Shown here piece by piece: positions 33,851-44,725 of a stretch of DNA of 64,000 bases. The position numbers and the translations under genes were made by a program. Below the pieces are notes generated by a model that saw nothing but the letters and a program-made list of their open reading frames with translations, searched no databases and was not told the origin of the DNA. Location: positions 310,001-374,000 of the forward strand of contig NZ_JACYOF010000002.1 in NCBI RefSeq assembly GCF_014932895.1, written 5' to 3'. The stretch's first letter is position 1. Each line of letters starts with the position of its first letter. This DNA is from Bacillus thuringiensis (GTDB taxonomy: Bacteria > Bacillota > Bacilli > Bacillales > Bacillaceae_G).

Positions 33851-35491
33851 TTATTCTGGCTTATTAGGAATATTAGAGTTTGGAACATAATCAGATTTGT
33901 AATCTGTATATTTTACTTCTGTTACCATCCCTGCTGAAGCGTGGTGTAAATCATGACAGTGGAACATCCACTCACCTGGATTGTCTGCTACAAAGGCTAC
34001 TTCATATTCTTCTCCTGGTTTCAAATTCAATGTATCTTTAACAATTGGAGAACCTTCTATCGGTTTTCCATCTTTACTTAATACTTGGAAGAAATGACCG
34101 TGCAAATGCATCGGGTGATCGTCTGCTTTCGAACGATTTACTAATTTGACTTTTACTAAGTCACCCTTTTTCACTGGAATTGGATCAATATCCGGAAATA
34201 CTTTTCCGTTAATTGTATATACCATTTCATTTCCATTCATTTGCGTATCCAAATCCATATTATATGTGGCAGTATACTGTTGGTTTAACGTGAAACCACC
34301 TAAATTTTTCGCACCATATTTCGTCATATCTAATTTTGGTAGTTTTTCTTTTTCATTTGCTTTATCTTGCATCTCTTTACTACCTTCATATTCAATCATA
34401 GCTTTCATTCCTTTTGCACCTTTATCTGCCGAATGGTCTTCAACATACCATTTCCCAGGATTGTTTGCTGTAAATTCAACATCATAACGTTCACCCGGTG
34501 CAATTGAAATTACTTTGTCCTTAATAACTTTTGGATCATTAATTGGTTGGCCATCTGTCGTAATGACTTTTATATCATGACCGTGAACATGTATATCATG
34601 TGATAGGTATCCAGCATTAACGAGTCGAAGACGAACTTTATCTCCCTTATTCACTTTTAATGGCTCTACTAAATGACCGCTTTTACCATTGATTGTGAAT
34701 AAGTCATACATACTCATATCATGACCTTCCATCTTCATATTTCCATGATCCATTCCTGCCATGTTGCCAGAGTCTTTTTTATCACTGCTCATTTCCATAC
34801 TGGAATGATCCATGCCTTTCATATCATCATTCTTTTTCGTATTTTCATTACCCTTAGATTTATTACCTGTTGGCCCTTTTGTCATTTCTTTTAACTGCTT
34901 ATTAATTTCTTCTTTATCTGTTATCCATTCATCTAACATTAATGTGTAATCTTTATCATACTTTTCATTTTCATCTTCTACAATAAGAGCACCATATAAA
35001 CCTCTATCTAGTTGATTTACAGAATCTTGATGCGAATGATACCAATATGTTCCTGGTACGTTCGCTTCAAATTCATAGGTAAAACTTTTTCCTGATTCCA
35101 CCGCATCTTGTGTCACGCCTGGAATTCCATCCATGTTATTTGGAACAGGATACCCATGCCAATGAATAGATACTGGTGCAGATAGTTCATTTTTTAATGT
35201 CACTTTAACCTTTTCACCTTTTTCCACCCGAATTTCTGGACCCGGGGATGAACCATTAAATGTCCAGACCGGAACAATAACACCATTACTTAGCTTTTGC
35301 TTCTCTTCTTTCGCTACTAAAGTAATTTCTGGTCCTTTTACAACTTTCAATGGTTTTATAGCCGTTTCAGTCTGTGCTGTTTTTTTATCATTCATATTTT
35401 TATGATCATTTGTTGCATTTGTAGTCGCAGAACATGCAGCAATTAAAGATATTGCAGCGAATGTAACTACTGTTAATACAAATCTCTTCAT
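33851..35491 (-). CDS. Lipoprotein multicopper oxidase
   Basis: This 546-aa exported protein has a lipobox (SLIAAC) and is anchored outside the membrane. Three cupredoxin domains carry the copper motifs HWHG, YWYHSH, HPMHLHGH and FHCHDLHH. A Met/His-rich insertion (KGMDHSSMEM, GNMAGMDHGNMK, about residues 225-265) resembles the methionine-rich loops of CueO-like cuprous oxidases. It probably oxidises Cu(I) and protects against copper. The start MKRFVL follows AAAAGGAGGG; an ATG nine codons upstream precedes the ribosome site. The ycnJ-ycnI copper pair is in the same window but far away. Confidence 0.92.
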   Translation of the reverse strand: MKRFVLTVVTFAAISLIAACSATTNATNDHKNMNDKKTAQTETAIKPLKVVKGPEITLVAKEEKQKLSNGVIVPVWTFNGSSPGPEIRVEKGEKVKVTLKNELSAPVSIHWHGYPVPNNMDGIPGVTQDAVESGKSFTYEFEANVPGTYWYHSHQDSVNQLDRGLYGALIVEDENEKYDKDYTLMLDEWITDKEEINKQLKEMTKGPTGNKSKGNENTKKNDDMKGMDHSSMEMSSDKKDSGNMAGMDHGNMKMEGHDMSMYDLFTINGKSGHLVEPLKVNKGDKVRLRLVNAGYLSHDIHVHGHDIKVITTDGQPINDPKVIKDKVISIAPGERYDVEFTANNPGKWYVEDHSADKGAKGMKAMIEYEGSKEMQDKANEKEKLPKLDMTKYGAKNLGGFTLNQQYTATYNMDLDTQMNGNEMVYTINGKVFPDIDPIPVKKGDLVKVKLVNRSKADDHPMHLHGHFFQVLSKDGKPIEGSPIVKDTLNLKPGEEYEVAFVADNPGEWMFHCHDLHHASAGMVTEVKYTDYKSDYVPNSNIPNKPE

Positions 35492-35603
35492 GGAAAATCC
35501 CTCCTTTTTCAAAATCATTATAAAAGATGATTTTCAAGAAAATATGGAGGTGTAAAATGAGCTAAATAAAAAGACGTTCAAAATTGAGCGCCTCTTCTAA
35601 TTA

Positions 35604-36887
35604 TTATTTCGTAACAACTTCATCTTCTTTTACATTTACATTATTTTCACTCATAAACTCTTCAATCTCTTCAACTTCTCTAATGATATCTTTTGACAAG
35701 TTTTCATATCCTTCTTTCGTTACAAGAATATCATCTTCTATACGAATTCCAATTGATTCTTCTTCAATATAAAGACCTGGTTCAATCGTAATAACCATAC
35801 CTTCTTCTAATACTCTATCTTTGTATGTTCCTACATCATGCGTATCTAAACCAAGGAAATGGCTTACACCATGATAATAATATTTAGATAGTTCCTCGTC
35901 TTCTTGAATTAAACCAATTGCTTTACACTCTTCTGCTAGTACTTTTTTTGTATGCTCATTTAATGCAGCGAATTTTAAACCTGGCTTAATAAGTTCCGTT
36001 GTTTCTTTCAATGCTTTTAACACGATATTATATATTAGTTTTTGACGACTAGAGAATGTTCCGCTTACTGGGAATGTATAACTAATATCAGCATTATAGT
36101 AGTCTTTTTGAGCACCTAAATCGAGCAGTACTAAATCACCATTTTGAATTTGTGCATCATTATCTTCATAATGAAGGACTGTAGCATTTTTGCCACTCGC
36201 CAAAATTGTATGAAACGCATGATGTTTAATGCCATATGATTTCAGCGTGAAATCAAAATGAGCCTCTAATTCATATTCCATCATATCCGCTTTCGCATGC
36301 TTCAACACATTATAAATACCCTCTTTAGTTACAGCAATAGCTTCTTTTATGATTTCAATTTCTTCTTCTGTTTTAAACACTCTTAATTCACAAATGTTCG
36401 GATAAACATTTCCAATTGTAATGTGAGGATATTGTTCTCTTACATGTTTAGCAAACGCTAAAGTTTTCGTCTCTGTACCCTTCCACTCACGAAGTTCCAA
36501 GTCTAAATTCACATGCTTCACATTTTCTACGAAAAGTGTATTTGCCATTGTCTTTTCAAAACTATCTATATATACAATTTTCCTTATACCTGATAGTTTC
36601 TCAGCTTCTTCTTTAGAAACTGTTTTTCCAACCCACTTTTCAAGCATTGGATCTGATTTTTCAATAAAAAGAGTTTCTTCTACACTATTTCCAAACTTTT
36701 TCAACATGAAAATAACATTTGGTTCATCGATTCCCGTTAAGTAGTAAAAGTTTCGATTCGGCACAAATTTATAATGTGCATCAGCTGACATATGAGGTGC
36801 CTGCCCAGCAAATAAAATAGTAATAGATTCATCAGGTAATGTTTTCGTTAATCGTTCTCTATTTTGAGCAAAAAATGTTGATTTCAT
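35604..36887 (-). CDS. pepP: Xaa-Pro aminopeptidase (M24B, aminopeptidase P)
   Basis: This 427-aa protein has an N-terminal aminopeptidase P domain (residues 1-150, FAGQAPHMSADAHYKFVPN) and a C-terminal pita-bread catalytic domain. The dinuclear metal ligands are visible: LVLLDLGAQ with a following Asp in YYNADISYTF, HGVSHFLGLDTHD, ITIEPGLYIEEE, and GIRIEDDILVT. It removes N-terminal residues before proline. The start follows CTAGGGGG. Monocistronic. Confidence 0.92.
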   Translation of the reverse strand: MKSTFFAQNRERLTKTLPDESITILFAGQAPHMSADAHYKFVPNRNFYYLTGIDEPNVIFMLKKFGNSVEETLFIEKSDPMLEKWVGKTVSKEEAEKLSGIRKIVYIDSFEKTMANTLFVENVKHVNLDLELREWKGTETKTLAFAKHVREQYPHITIGNVYPNICELRVFKTEEEIEIIKEAIAVTKEGIYNVLKHAKADMMEYELEAHFDFTLKSYGIKHHAFHTILASGKNATVLHYEDNDAQIQNGDLVLLDLGAQKDYYNADISYTFPVSGTFSSRQKLIYNIVLKALKETTELIKPGLKFAALNEHTKKVLAEECKAIGLIQEDEELSKYYYHGVSHFLGLDTHDVGTYKDRVLEEGMVITIEPGLYIEEESIGIRIEDDILVTKEGYENLSKDIIREVEEIEEFMSENNVNVKEDEVVTK

Positions 36888-37074
36888 AATGATCCCCCTA
36901 GCGTTCTATGTATGCATTTAAAGCTAATTGTCCTTTGTTATTTATTTTATTATTGTTATAATTTTTCGTCAATTTTCAATCTTTTTAGATCATGTTGACA
37001 TAATAAAATTTACGCGTTAAAATAACTATAAATTAGTAAGTAACTAATTTAATTTAAAACAAGAGGTGAACAAG

Positions 37075-37305
37075 ATGAATAACATTTTATTCCGCATTAA
37101 TGAATTAGCAAAAAAAGAAAAAACTTTAGGGTTAAGTAATGAAGAAAAACAAGAACAACAAATGTTAAGAACAAACTATACGAAAGTATTTCGTGGAAGC
37201 TTAGATTCCATTTTATTAAATACAAAAATTGTTGATCCAAAGGGCATTAATGTTACACCACTTGCATTACAAGATGCTCAAGATCGTTTGAAATTTAGTA
37301 AATGA
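37075..37305 (+). CDS. UPF0291/DUF896 family protein (YnzC-like)
   Basis: This 76-aa helical protein, MNNILFRINELAKK then LGLSNEEKQEQQMLR and NYTKVFRGSL, is characteristic of the UPF0291 family whose structure is a helical hairpin. Some members lie in the SOS operon of B. subtilis (YnzC), but no LexA-type operator was obvious here. The start ATG at 37075 follows AGAGGTG; a GTG nine bases earlier overlaps the ribosome site. Function unknown. Confidence 0.88.
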   Translation: MNNILFRINELAKKEKTLGLSNEEKQEQQMLRTNYTKVFRGSLDSILLNTKIVDPKGINVTPLALQDAQDRLKFSK

Positions 37306-37336
37306 GCTTCGCGCTAAAGAATTTCAATAAAACATA

Positions 37337-37380
37337 AAAAGAGCTGGCCTTTTCAGAATGAAATTCCAGCTCTTTTTTTA
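37337..37380. terminator. Bidirectional terminator after the UPF0291 gene
   Basis: AAAAAGAGCTGG / CCAGCTCTTTTTT hairpin between convergent genes. Confidence 0.85.
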
Positions 37381-37381
37381 T

Positions 37382-37843
37382 TTAATATTGTTGTTGCAGT
37401 TTAACATACGAGCGATACATAGCAATTCTCCACGATACGATCATCGCAAAAGCGAGTAAGAAAAACATTCCACTTAATTGTGCTAAATCAAGCGATTGAC
37501 TTAAATATGATTTTAATGCTACTCGTACAGCTAATAACCCAACTAAAATAAATATAAATGCTTTTGACGGTTTCATATATATTTGTTCATTTCTTATTTC
37601 AAACTTCGTTGTTTTAATAAGAAATATAGAGAAAATAAGTCCTATGGTAATTGCTTCTACTATCTCCAAAGATGTTAACCGAAACTCTGGTATGAAGTAC
37701 ATCATTGCACCAGTACTCATAAAAAATGGTGGTAATATAATTTTCTTTTTCGTTACCGGTTTTTTTGCTGCTTTAAAACGTAGAAACATTACCCCAACAG
37801 CCATACAAACTGCTACGATACTTGATAAAAGTGCTACATTCAT
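37382..37843 (-). CDS. ccdC: CcdC family membrane protein
   Basis: This 153-aa protein has five membrane helices and matches CcdC of B. subtilis (the segment LRFKAAKKPVTKKKIILPP and the closing RSYVKLQQQ). The gene belongs to the cytochrome c maturation locus in B. subtilis, though CcdC itself is dispensable. ccdA is not adjacent here. The ATG at 37843 follows AGGAG, with a GTG three codons upstream as an alternative. It is 7 bp downstream of a DUF2871 gene, so the two are one operon. Confidence 0.85.
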   Translation of the reverse strand: MNVALLSSIVAVCMAVGVMFLRFKAAKKPVTKKKIILPPFFMSTGAMMYFIPEFRLTSLEIVEAITIGLIFSIFLIKTTKFEIRNEQIYMKPSKAFIFILVGLLAVRVALKSYLSQSLDLAQLSGMFFLLAFAMIVSWRIAMYRSYVKLQQQY

Positions 37844-37858
37844 ATTCTCCACTCCTAC

Positions 37859-38254
37859 CTATTTAAAAGACTTTTTAAGCAAAATCATAAACCAAACGAG
37901 CCCGACACTTATAATAACATGAGCTAATCCAGCCATATGGCTTAAACCGTTAAAGTCTGTTCCATTCACTTGTAAAATCCCTCTAAATACCATTGTAGCG
38001 ATAGTAAAAATTAATCCTACATTATATATAATAAACCATGCGCGAAAGCTTTTTGTTTCTTGTATATGAAACACTTTAAATAAAGCGAAAGCGACTAAAA
38101 AGAATACGAATCCGAGCACCAATACGTGTGTATGCACTAATTGCAACATAGTGGATCCTTTAATTCCTTGTGCTTTTGTATACTCTCTTGCAAATACACC
38201 TGATAATAAACCAATGATTAAGTAAATAAATGCTGCATTATATAATTTTCTCAT
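37859..38254 (-). CDS. DUF2871 family membrane protein
   Basis: This 131-aa protein has four helices with several conserved His residues (LVHTHVLVLGF, GLSHMAGLAHVI), consistent with the DUF2871 family, which resembles heme-copper oxidase subunit I helices. Heme binding is possible but not shown. The start follows GCAGGAGG. A 5' hairpin (AACGACGA / TCGTCGTT) lies about 20 bp upstream. First gene of an operon with ccdC. Confidence 0.8.
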   Translation of the reverse strand: MRKLYNAAFIYLIIGLLSGVFAREYTKAQGIKGSTMLQLVHTHVLVLGFVFFLVAFALFKVFHIQETKSFRAWFIIYNVGLIFTIATMVFRGILQVNGTDFNGLSHMAGLAHVIISVGLVWFMILLKKSFK

Positions 38255-38377
38255 TATATTCCTCCTGCTGTAGAACGACGACTCATATCGTCGTTTTCCA
38301 TATTCGCTGCAATTATTTTACGTAAAGTTTATGAACGGAATATGAACAGAATGTTACATTGTTCTTTTTATACATAA

Positions 38378-38416
38378 AAAAAGACCTTCTGCAACGAATG
38401 CCGCGGAAGGTCTTTT
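38378..38416 (-). terminator. Terminator of the deoC-nupC-pdp-cdd operon
   Basis: AAAGACCTTC / GGAAGGTCTTTT hairpin with A7 and T4 tracts, just beyond cdd. Confidence 0.8.
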
Positions 38417-38420
38417 AACA

Positions 38421-38828
<408 letters not shown>

Positions 38829-38849
38829 TCAAAGTAACTGTAATTATGA

Positions 38850-40151
38850 TTAATCAGTAATAACTGTATGAACTAATTTAGGAGCCACTGCTGTTTCAGC
38901 AATAGAAATATTTTCATAAATTTTTGCTTTTACATCTTCTACATTTTCACGATTTGCGTAAATCGTTACGAATGGCTCGCCTTCTTTTACTGCATCGCCA
39001 ACTTTTTTACGTAACATTAGTCCAACTGCTAAATCGATTTCATCTTCTTTTGTTGCACGACCTGCACCAAGTAGCATAGCTGCGATACCGATTTCATCTG
39101 CAACAATGTTAGAAATAACACCTGAAGTTTTAGCAGGTACATCAATTACATACTTCGCTTGTGGCATTTTTTCTGGATGATCTACAATTGAGCTATCTCC
39201 ACCTTGATTGCTTAAGAACTCTTTAAACTTCTCAGTTGCTTTTCCATTTTTCATAACTTCAATTAACATTTCACGAGCTTCTTCTAACGTATTTGCCTTT
39301 TTCGCAAGTACGACCATTTGACTTCCTAATACAAGTACTAATTCTGTTAAATCTTCTGGACCTTCACCTTTTAACGTATCAATCGCTTCTTTCACTTCTA
39401 AAGCATTACCAATCGCAAATCCAAGCGGTTGTGACATGTCTGAAATAACAGCCATTGTTTGACGTCCTACATTATTTCCGATACGTACCATTGCATGTGC
39501 TAATTCTTTTGCATCTTCTTCTGTTTTCATAAATGCGCCAGCACCTGTTTTTACATCAAGAACGATCGCGTCAGCACCAGCTGCAATTTTTTTACTCATA
39601 ATTGAACTTGCAATTAGGGGAATTGAGTTAACAGTTCCTGTTACATCACGTAGCGCATAAATCTTTTTATCTGCAGGTGTTAAGTTTCCTGTTTGGCCAA
39701 TAACAGCTACTTTGTCACGGTTTACAATATCAATGAACTGCTCTTTCGTAATTTCAACGTGGAATCCTTCTACCGCTTCTAGTTTATCAATTGTTCCGCC
39801 CGTATGTCCTAAACCACGACCAGACATTTTTGCTACTGGTACATCTAAAGCAGCTACTAATGGTCCTAATACTAATGTTGTCGTATCACCAACACCGCCA
39901 GTTGAATGTTTGTCTACTTTAATTCCTTCAATTGCTGATAAGTCGATCGTTTCTCCAGACTCAACCATCGCCATCGTTAAATCTGCACGTTCACGATCTG
40001 TCATATCTTTAAAGAAGATTGCCATTGCAAGTGCACTCACTTGATAATCAGGAATACTTCCATCCGTATATCCATTAATAAAGAATTTGATTTCTTCAGT
40101 CGTTAATTCTTTGCCGTCACGTTTTTTTGCAATAATATCTACCATTCTCAT
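38850..40151 (-). CDS. pdp: Pyrimidine-nucleoside phosphorylase
   Basis: This 433-aa enzyme splits uridine, deoxyuridine and thymidine with phosphate. It has the family signature [20 protein letters not shown] (about residues 81-100) and [16 protein letters not shown]. The length fits B. subtilis Pdp (433-434 aa) when the start is MRMVDII; an in-frame GTG four codons earlier is possible. Third gene of the operon after deoC and nupC. Confidence 0.95.
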   Translation of the reverse strand: MRMVDIIAKKRDGKELTTEEIKFFINGYTDGSIPDYQVSALAMAIFFKDMTDRERADLTMAMVESGETIDLSAIEGIKVDKHSTGGVGDTTTLVLGPLVAALDVPVAKMSGRGLGHTGGTIDKLEAVEGFHVEITKEQFIDIVNRDKVAVIGQTGNLTPADKKIYALRDVTGTVNSIPLIASSIMSKKIAAGADAIVLDVKTGAGAFMKTEEDAKELAHAMVRIGNNVGRQTMAVISDMSQPLGFAIGNALEVKEAIDTLKGEGPEDLTELVLVLGSQMVVLAKKANTLEEAREMLIEVMKNGKATEKFKEFLSNQGGDSSIVDHPEKMPQAKYVIDVPAKTSGVISNIVADEIGIAAMLLGAGRATKEDEIDLAVGLMLRKKVGDAVKEGEPFVTIYANRENVEDVKAKIYENISIAETAVAPKLVHTVITD

Positions 40152-40187
40152 TACAATCACCATTCCTTTTTATATGATATGAATCTG

Positions 40188-41369
40188 TTAAAATAATAAG
40201 CCTACGATTGTTGCTGATAAGAAACTTACTAACGTTGCACCGAAAAGTAATTTCAAGCCGAATCTTGCGACTACATTCCCTTGCTTTTCATTTAAACTCT
40301 TAACTGCCCCTGCAATAATTCCAATTGAAGAGAAGTTTGCAAATGAAACTAAGAATACAGATATAATCGCTGTCGTTCTATCCGAGAAATTAAAGTTTCC
40401 TTGTGCTAAATCTGTCATAGCGACAAATTCATTTGATACTAATTTTGTTGCCATAATATTTCCGGCATTAACTGCTTCATGCCAAGGTACACCCATAATA
40501 AATGCAAATGGTGCAAATACATAACCAAGAATTTCCTGGAATGAAATACCGATTACACCTTTAAACACTGCATTAATGAATGCGATAAGAGCAACGAAAC
40601 CAATTAACATAGCTGCTACTGTAATCGCAACTTTAAATCCATCTATAATATATTCCCCTAATACTTCAAAGAAAGTCTTTTTCTCTTCTTCTTGTACTTC
40701 TAACATATCCTCTTCTTCAGTAACTTCATACGGGTTAATAATAGAAGCAATGATGAAACCACCGAATAAGTTAAGCACTAAAGCGGTTACAACATATTGC
40801 GGTTTTAATAACACCATATATGATCCAACGATAGACATAGATACTGTAGACATTGCAGATGCACATAATGTATACATTCTTTTCTCTGGCAATAATCCTA
40901 GTTGCTTCTTAACTGAAATAAACACTTCAGATTGTCCTAAAATAGCAGAAGCTACCGCGTTATATGATTCTAGTTTCCCCATTCCATTTACTTTACTTAA
41001 TGCTAGACCGATAGATTTCACAATAATAGGTAACACTTTAATATGTTGCAAAATACCTATTAAAGCTGATATAAATACGATTGGCATTAATACGCCTAAA
41101 AAGAATGAAAACTCTTTTTGATTTACTAATCCACCAAATACGAAATTCACACCATCAGCGGCATATTTTAATAACTCTCCAAACCCATCTGCTATTCCGC
41201 TAATTAATATATTCCCTACACTTGTATTTAATAGTAAAAAACCCAAAATGAATTGTAATATAACCATCGTTATGATTGGGCGATATTTGACTTTCTTTCT
41301 ATCATTACTAGCAAGCCAAGCGATACCTAAAATCAATACGAGGCCTAAAACACCGATTAAGTATTTCAT
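40188..41369 (-). CDS. nupC: Nucleoside permease, CNT family
   Basis: This 393-aa concentrative nucleoside transporter imports nucleosides with H+ or Na+. The CNT features are visible: a gate region ([13 protein letters not shown]), the [11 protein letters not shown] motif (QSE binds the nucleoside), and the C-terminal [12 protein letters not shown] with NFSS. It supplies substrate to the enzymes around it. The start follows GGGAGGAG. Confidence 0.95.
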   Translation of the reverse strand: MKYLIGVLGLVLILGIAWLASNDRKKVKYRPIITMVILQFILGFLLLNTSVGNILISGIADGFGELLKYAADGVNFVFGGLVNQKEFSFFLGVLMPIVFISALIGILQHIKVLPIIVKSIGLALSKVNGMGKLESYNAVASAILGQSEVFISVKKQLGLLPEKRMYTLCASAMSTVSMSIVGSYMVLLKPQYVVTALVLNLFGGFIIASIINPYEVTEEEDMLEVQEEEKKTFFEVLGEYIIDGFKVAITVAAMLIGFVALIAFINAVFKGVIGISFQEILGYVFAPFAFIMGVPWHEAVNAGNIMATKLVSNEFVAMTDLAQGNFNFSDRTTAIISVFLVSFANFSSIGIIAGAVKSLNEKQGNVVARFGLKLLFGATLVSFLSATIVGLLF

Positions 41370-41418
41370 AAGCCGTCTCCTCCCATTCGTATCCGCTTAC
41401 ATATTTTTCAATTGTTAA

Positions 41419-41458
41419 AGCAATAGATACACTGTACTTTAAACGTGTATCTATTGCT
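41419..41458 (-). other. Intercistronic hairpin between deoC and nupC
   Basis: AGCAATAGATACAC / GTGTATCTATTGCT is a perfect 14-bp stem with a 12-nt loop, 17 bp after deoC. It may be a partial terminator or RNA-stability element that sets deoC expression above the later genes. Confidence 0.65.
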
Positions 41459-41474
41459 CTTCACAATTTATCGA

Positions 41475-42146
41475 TTAGTAGTTATCTGTAGCACCTTTTG
41501 CATCGTTTAATACGATTGCAACACTAGCACTCGCTCCAACGCGAGAAGCTCCAGCAGCTACCATTTTATCTGCATCTTCACGTGTACGAACTCCACCAGA
41601 TGCTTTTACACCAACGTTTGGTCCAACTGTTTTACGCATTAATGCGATATCTTCAGCAGTTGCTCCGCCAGTTGAGAATCCAGTTGAAGTTTTTACGAAG
41701 TCAGCACCAGCTTTTACTGATAATTCACAAGCGCGTACTTTCTCTTCGTCTGTTAATAGGCAAGTTTCAATGATTACTTTTACAAGAGCTTTTCCTTTTG
41801 CTGCTTGTACTACTTCATAAATGTCTTTTTCAACAAGTTCGTTGTCGCCATCTTTTAAAGCGCCTACGTTGATTACCATATCAACTTCAGTTGCACCTTT
41901 TGCAATAGCATCTTTTGTTTCAAATGCTTTTGTTTCAGTAGTGCTTGCTCCTAATGGGAAACCGATTACAGTACAAACATCTACATCATGTCCAGCTAAT
42001 TCTTCAGCAGCTAGCTTTACCCATGTAGGATTAATACAAACAGAAGCGAATTTATATTCCTTTGCTTCTTCGATTACTTTCATAACATCTTCTTTAGTAG
42101 AATTAGCTTTTAAAATTGTATGGTCAATTAACTTTGCAATGTTCAT
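41475..42146 (-). CDS. deoC: Deoxyribose-phosphate aldolase
   Basis: This 223-aa TIM-barrel aldolase converts deoxyribose-5-phosphate to glyceraldehyde-3-phosphate and acetaldehyde. The Schiff-base Lys is in [11 protein letters not shown], and a second catalytic Lys is in [10 protein letters not shown]. The N-terminus [15 protein letters not shown] is typical. The start MNIAKL follows GAGGAGTGAAG and gives the standard length. First gene of deoC-nupC-pdp-cdd, behind a DeoR-type operator. Confidence 0.96.
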   Translation of the reverse strand: MNIAKLIDHTILKANSTKEDVMKVIEEAKEYKFASVCINPTWVKLAAEELAGHDVDVCTVIGFPLGASTTETKAFETKDAIAKGATEVDMVINVGALKDGDNELVEKDIYEVVQAAKGKALVKVIIETCLLTDEEKVRACELSVKAGADFVKTSTGFSTGGATAEDIALMRKTVGPNVGVKASGGVRTREDADKMVAAGASRVGASASVAIVLNDAKGATDNY

Positions 42147-42192
42147 TATCTTCACTCCTCATATCTTTTAACAACTTCATTCTAACTCTTAG

Positions 42193-42229
42193 TTGAACAA
42201 ATGTAAATACACTTTTGAAATTTTGTTCA
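42193..42229 (-). promoter_or_regulatory. DeoR operator upstream of deoC
   Basis: TGAACAAAATTTCA followed by a TTTGTTCA inverted half-site about 20 bp on. It closely resembles the B. subtilis DeoR operator of dra-nupC-pdp. It lies about 47 bp upstream of deoC, and deoR is the next gene. Confidence 0.65.
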
Positions 42230-42409
42230 CTCTTTTTAAAAAAGAATTTTCCTGTAGTAAATAAAGCTCATTCTAACTAAGAAACACTTCCTATTTAAAA
42301 TCAAAACTTTTATATTAACAATGGTAGTATGTATCTCAATATCCATAATTATTTTTAAAAAGGCAATTTGTATTCAAAAAACACTCCCATAATTCATACA
42401 TAACAAAAT

Positions 42410-42449
42410 AAAAGGCTTTCTCAAAATTAATATCTTGAGAAAGCCTTTT
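42410..42449 (-). terminator. Terminator of deoR
   Basis: AAAAGGCTTTCTCAA / TTGAGAAAGCCTTTT hairpin directly after deoR. Confidence 0.85.
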
Positions 42450-42453
42450 ATTT

Positions 42454-43401
42454 CTAATCTTTTTGGTAATGTAACAATTCTTTTGCTGTATGCTGATCTA
42501 TAATTAATACATTTGCATACCCGCCACGTAACGCACCATCAATTGCCTTTATTTTTCTATTACCACCTGCAACTAAAATAGAGCGTTTCTTTAATTTCAG
42601 TTCCTCTAACTCAATTCCAATGGTCCGCTTATTAATTTCTTCACTACTAATATTTCCGTCCCCATCAAAGAATCGTGAACAAATGTCACCGACCGATTGT
42701 TTTTTGAGTAAACTCGTTTCATCCTTATCAAAATAACCTAATCGGAATAATAGCGCTTCGTCTCGCACTGTTCCTACAGTGAAAATTGCAATATTCGCTT
42801 GTTTCCCCATTTCGATAATGTGATGAATATGTCGATCCTGCTCTACTAATTCTTTTGTCACTGCATTATCAAATATAACTGGAAGGGGTAGATTTCTTGG
42901 CGTCGTTTGAAAAGCATCTGCAAATAAAGCGATTGTCTCATTCGCATATGTATTTACACTCGAATGACTAATACCGCCTTTTAACTGAACAACTTCTACA
43001 CCTTTTACATGTTGCGGTACAATTTTTCTCGCGATTTCATACATCGTCATTCCCCAGCTTACACCAACGATATCACCATTTTTAACCGTCTTTTCCATAT
43101 ACTCAGCTGCATATTTGCTAATATACTCTGTAATCGTTGCATATTCTGGCACTGGTGAAAATACGACATGTGCCTCTAACAAGTTGTACTTTTCTTTCAG
43201 TAAATTTCCAACGTTATCTAAATCAGCAAATGGATCAGCTATACTAATTTGAACAAATCCTTTTTCTTTCGCGTATTTTAATAATCTAGAGATAGTCGGT
43301 CTTGAAATATTTAATTTGTTAGCAATTTCTTGCTGACTATAATCTGATTGATAATATAATCTTGCAACTTCAACGCTTAATTGTTGTTTATCTTTATCCA
43401 T
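42454..43401 (-). CDS. deoR: Deoxyribonucleoside regulator DeoR (SorC family)
   Basis: This 315-aa protein has an N-terminal HTH (YSQQEIANKLNISRPTISRL, residues 21-40) and a SorC-type sugar-phosphate-binding domain (VVGVSWGMTMYEIA-like segment near 115 and the closing GGYANVLIIDQHTA). It represses the deoC operon until deoxyribose-5-phosphate binds. It is upstream of that operon on the same strand but separated by its own terminator. Confidence 0.9.
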   Translation of the reverse strand: MDKDKQQLSVEVARLYYQSDYSQQEIANKLNISRPTISRLLKYAKEKGFVQISIADPFADLDNVGNLLKEKYNLLEAHVVFSPVPEYATITEYISKYAAEYMEKTVKNGDIVGVSWGMTMYEIARKIVPQHVKGVEVVQLKGGISHSSVNTYANETIALFADAFQTTPRNLPLPVIFDNAVTKELVEQDRHIHHIIEMGKQANIAIFTVGTVRDEALLFRLGYFDKDETSLLKKQSVGDICSRFFDGDGNISSEEINKRTIGIELEELKLKKRSILVAGGNRKIKAIDGALRGGYANVLIIDQHTAKELLHYQKD

Positions 43402-43520
43402 AGTAACTCATTACATATCCTTTCCTGTATTTCCTTTTCATTACAAGCATTATACAGCTTTATGCAAGAAATTTCGACTCCTTAAATATCTCTGCACAAA
43501 TTTTCATCCCAATTAGTATA

Positions 43521-43591
43521 TATAGTGAACCTTTAATCATTGGTGTTTTCCCTCCTACATACGGATTATGTGCCACAAATAGAAAAATAAA
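43521..43591 (-). repeat. Degenerate bcr1-like relic
   Basis: TATAGTGAACCTTTAATCAT then GGTGTTTTCCCTCC, and further on GTGCCACAAATAGAAAAATA, align with the two ends of bcr1 with many changes and no interior. It sits between deoR and nheC. Confidence 0.45.
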
Positions 43592-43616
43592 CAGCAGAAC
43601 TAGTCTACTGTTTATT
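43586..43616 (-). terminator. Terminator of the nhe operon
   Basis: AATAAACAG / CTGTTTATT stem that begins within the nheC stop codon. Downstream minus-strand sequence has a T-rich stretch. Confidence 0.6.
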
Positions 43617-44691
43617 TCGTCACGCCTTCATGTAATTTTTCTGTATAAACCTTTACATCCTTCCAGCTATCTTTCGCCGTATTTAAATCTTCTTTTATAA
43701 ACGTAAATTCTTCAGGACTAATTCCTTTTACATTTTGTAGTAAATTATTATATTTCGCACCTACTGTATACCACTGATTTGATATATTTTGCAGCGCTGT
43801 AATTGCTGCATCAATTGTTTCTGTCATGTTTGTTGTTTTATTTTTCACATCTGTCAAAATTGCGACTTCTGCTTGTGCTCCAGAAATTCTATTTTTTAAA
43901 TTGGCTATTTCTCTTTCTGCATTTGCGATATCTTTTTTCGCAACCGCAATCATCGGTCCACCAGCAAGACATGTTATTAATGCTACGCAAAGTACACCAC
44001 CAGCAATGACCATATCATTGCTCTTTTTGATCGAATCATTATATGTATTTATTTGTTGCTCTAAAGCTGGAATACCAGCATTCGTACTCGCCAAAATTGC
44101 TGTTAATTGATTCGTATCCTCTTTAAAACTATTTGTATCTTTCGCCATTCTATCGCGAAATGCTTTTAAATTCCCTAATAATACATCTACCTCATTTTGA
44201 TTCTTTAAAATATCCGCATACAACTTTTCTAAATCCGCTTTTAATTTACCGCTATCCTTTTGATCAATCGCTAATAGCATGTCATTATAATACGCTTGAA
44301 AAATATTATTGTAATCAATAATATTTTGATCCGTTTTCATAATTTGAGGCTTCATACTATTTAACCAATACGCCGCATTAATTTTTGCATCTTTTTGATG
44401 CTGAATCATATTCCCTCTTAATTCATCATTAATCAAGCTTATTTTACTTAAATCCGTCTCTTGCTGACTTTGAATTAATTTTGCATATGAGTCCATTGCG
44501 AATATGCTCGATGTCGTTTGCGCCATTACATCTTGAAATCCAGCTGGTCCAAGAGAATAGTTTTTCACATTTTCTTGTAGCACCTTTACATTTTGTTCTG
44601 CTGCAAAGGGATGTAAAGGAAAAGCATTACTCGTTGCCACCCCAGCAATCATTAGCGTTAAAAGATATTTTTTATAAAATCTGTTCTGCAT
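43612..44691 (-). CDS. nheC: Non-haemolytic enterotoxin component NheC
   Basis: This 359-aa secreted component of the tripartite Nhe pore-forming toxin has a signal peptide ending near HPFAAEQN. It belongs to the Hbl/Nhe/ClyA superfamily of long helical bundles with a hydrophobic beta-tongue (about residues 210-235, DMVIAGGVLCVALITCLAGG). NheC acts with NheB early in pore formation, and an excess blocks toxicity. The start MQNRFYKK follows CAGGTGAAAAG and gives the known length; an upstream in-frame start adds 16 residues that overlap the nheB-nheC hairpin. The low amount expected relative to NheA/B is attributed to that hairpin. Confidence 0.95.
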   Translation of the reverse strand: MQNRFYKKYLLTLMIAGVATSNAFPLHPFAAEQNVKVLQENVKNYSLGPAGFQDVMAQTTSSIFAMDSYAKLIQSQQETDLSKISLINDELRGNMIQHQKDAKINAAYWLNSMKPQIMKTDQNIIDYNNIFQAYYNDMLLAIDQKDSGKLKADLEKLYADILKNQNEVDVLLGNLKAFRDRMAKDTNSFKEDTNQLTAILASTNAGIPALEQQINTYNDSIKKSNDMVIAGGVLCVALITCLAGGPMIAVAKKDIANAEREIANLKNRISGAQAEVAILTDVKNKTTNMTETIDAAITALQNISNQWYTVGAKYNNLLQNVKGISPEEFTFIKEDLNTAKDSWKDVKVYTEKLHEGVTK

Positions 44692-44725
44692 ACTTTTCAC
44701 CTGTTTCTTTTTATAAAGGTGTAAA

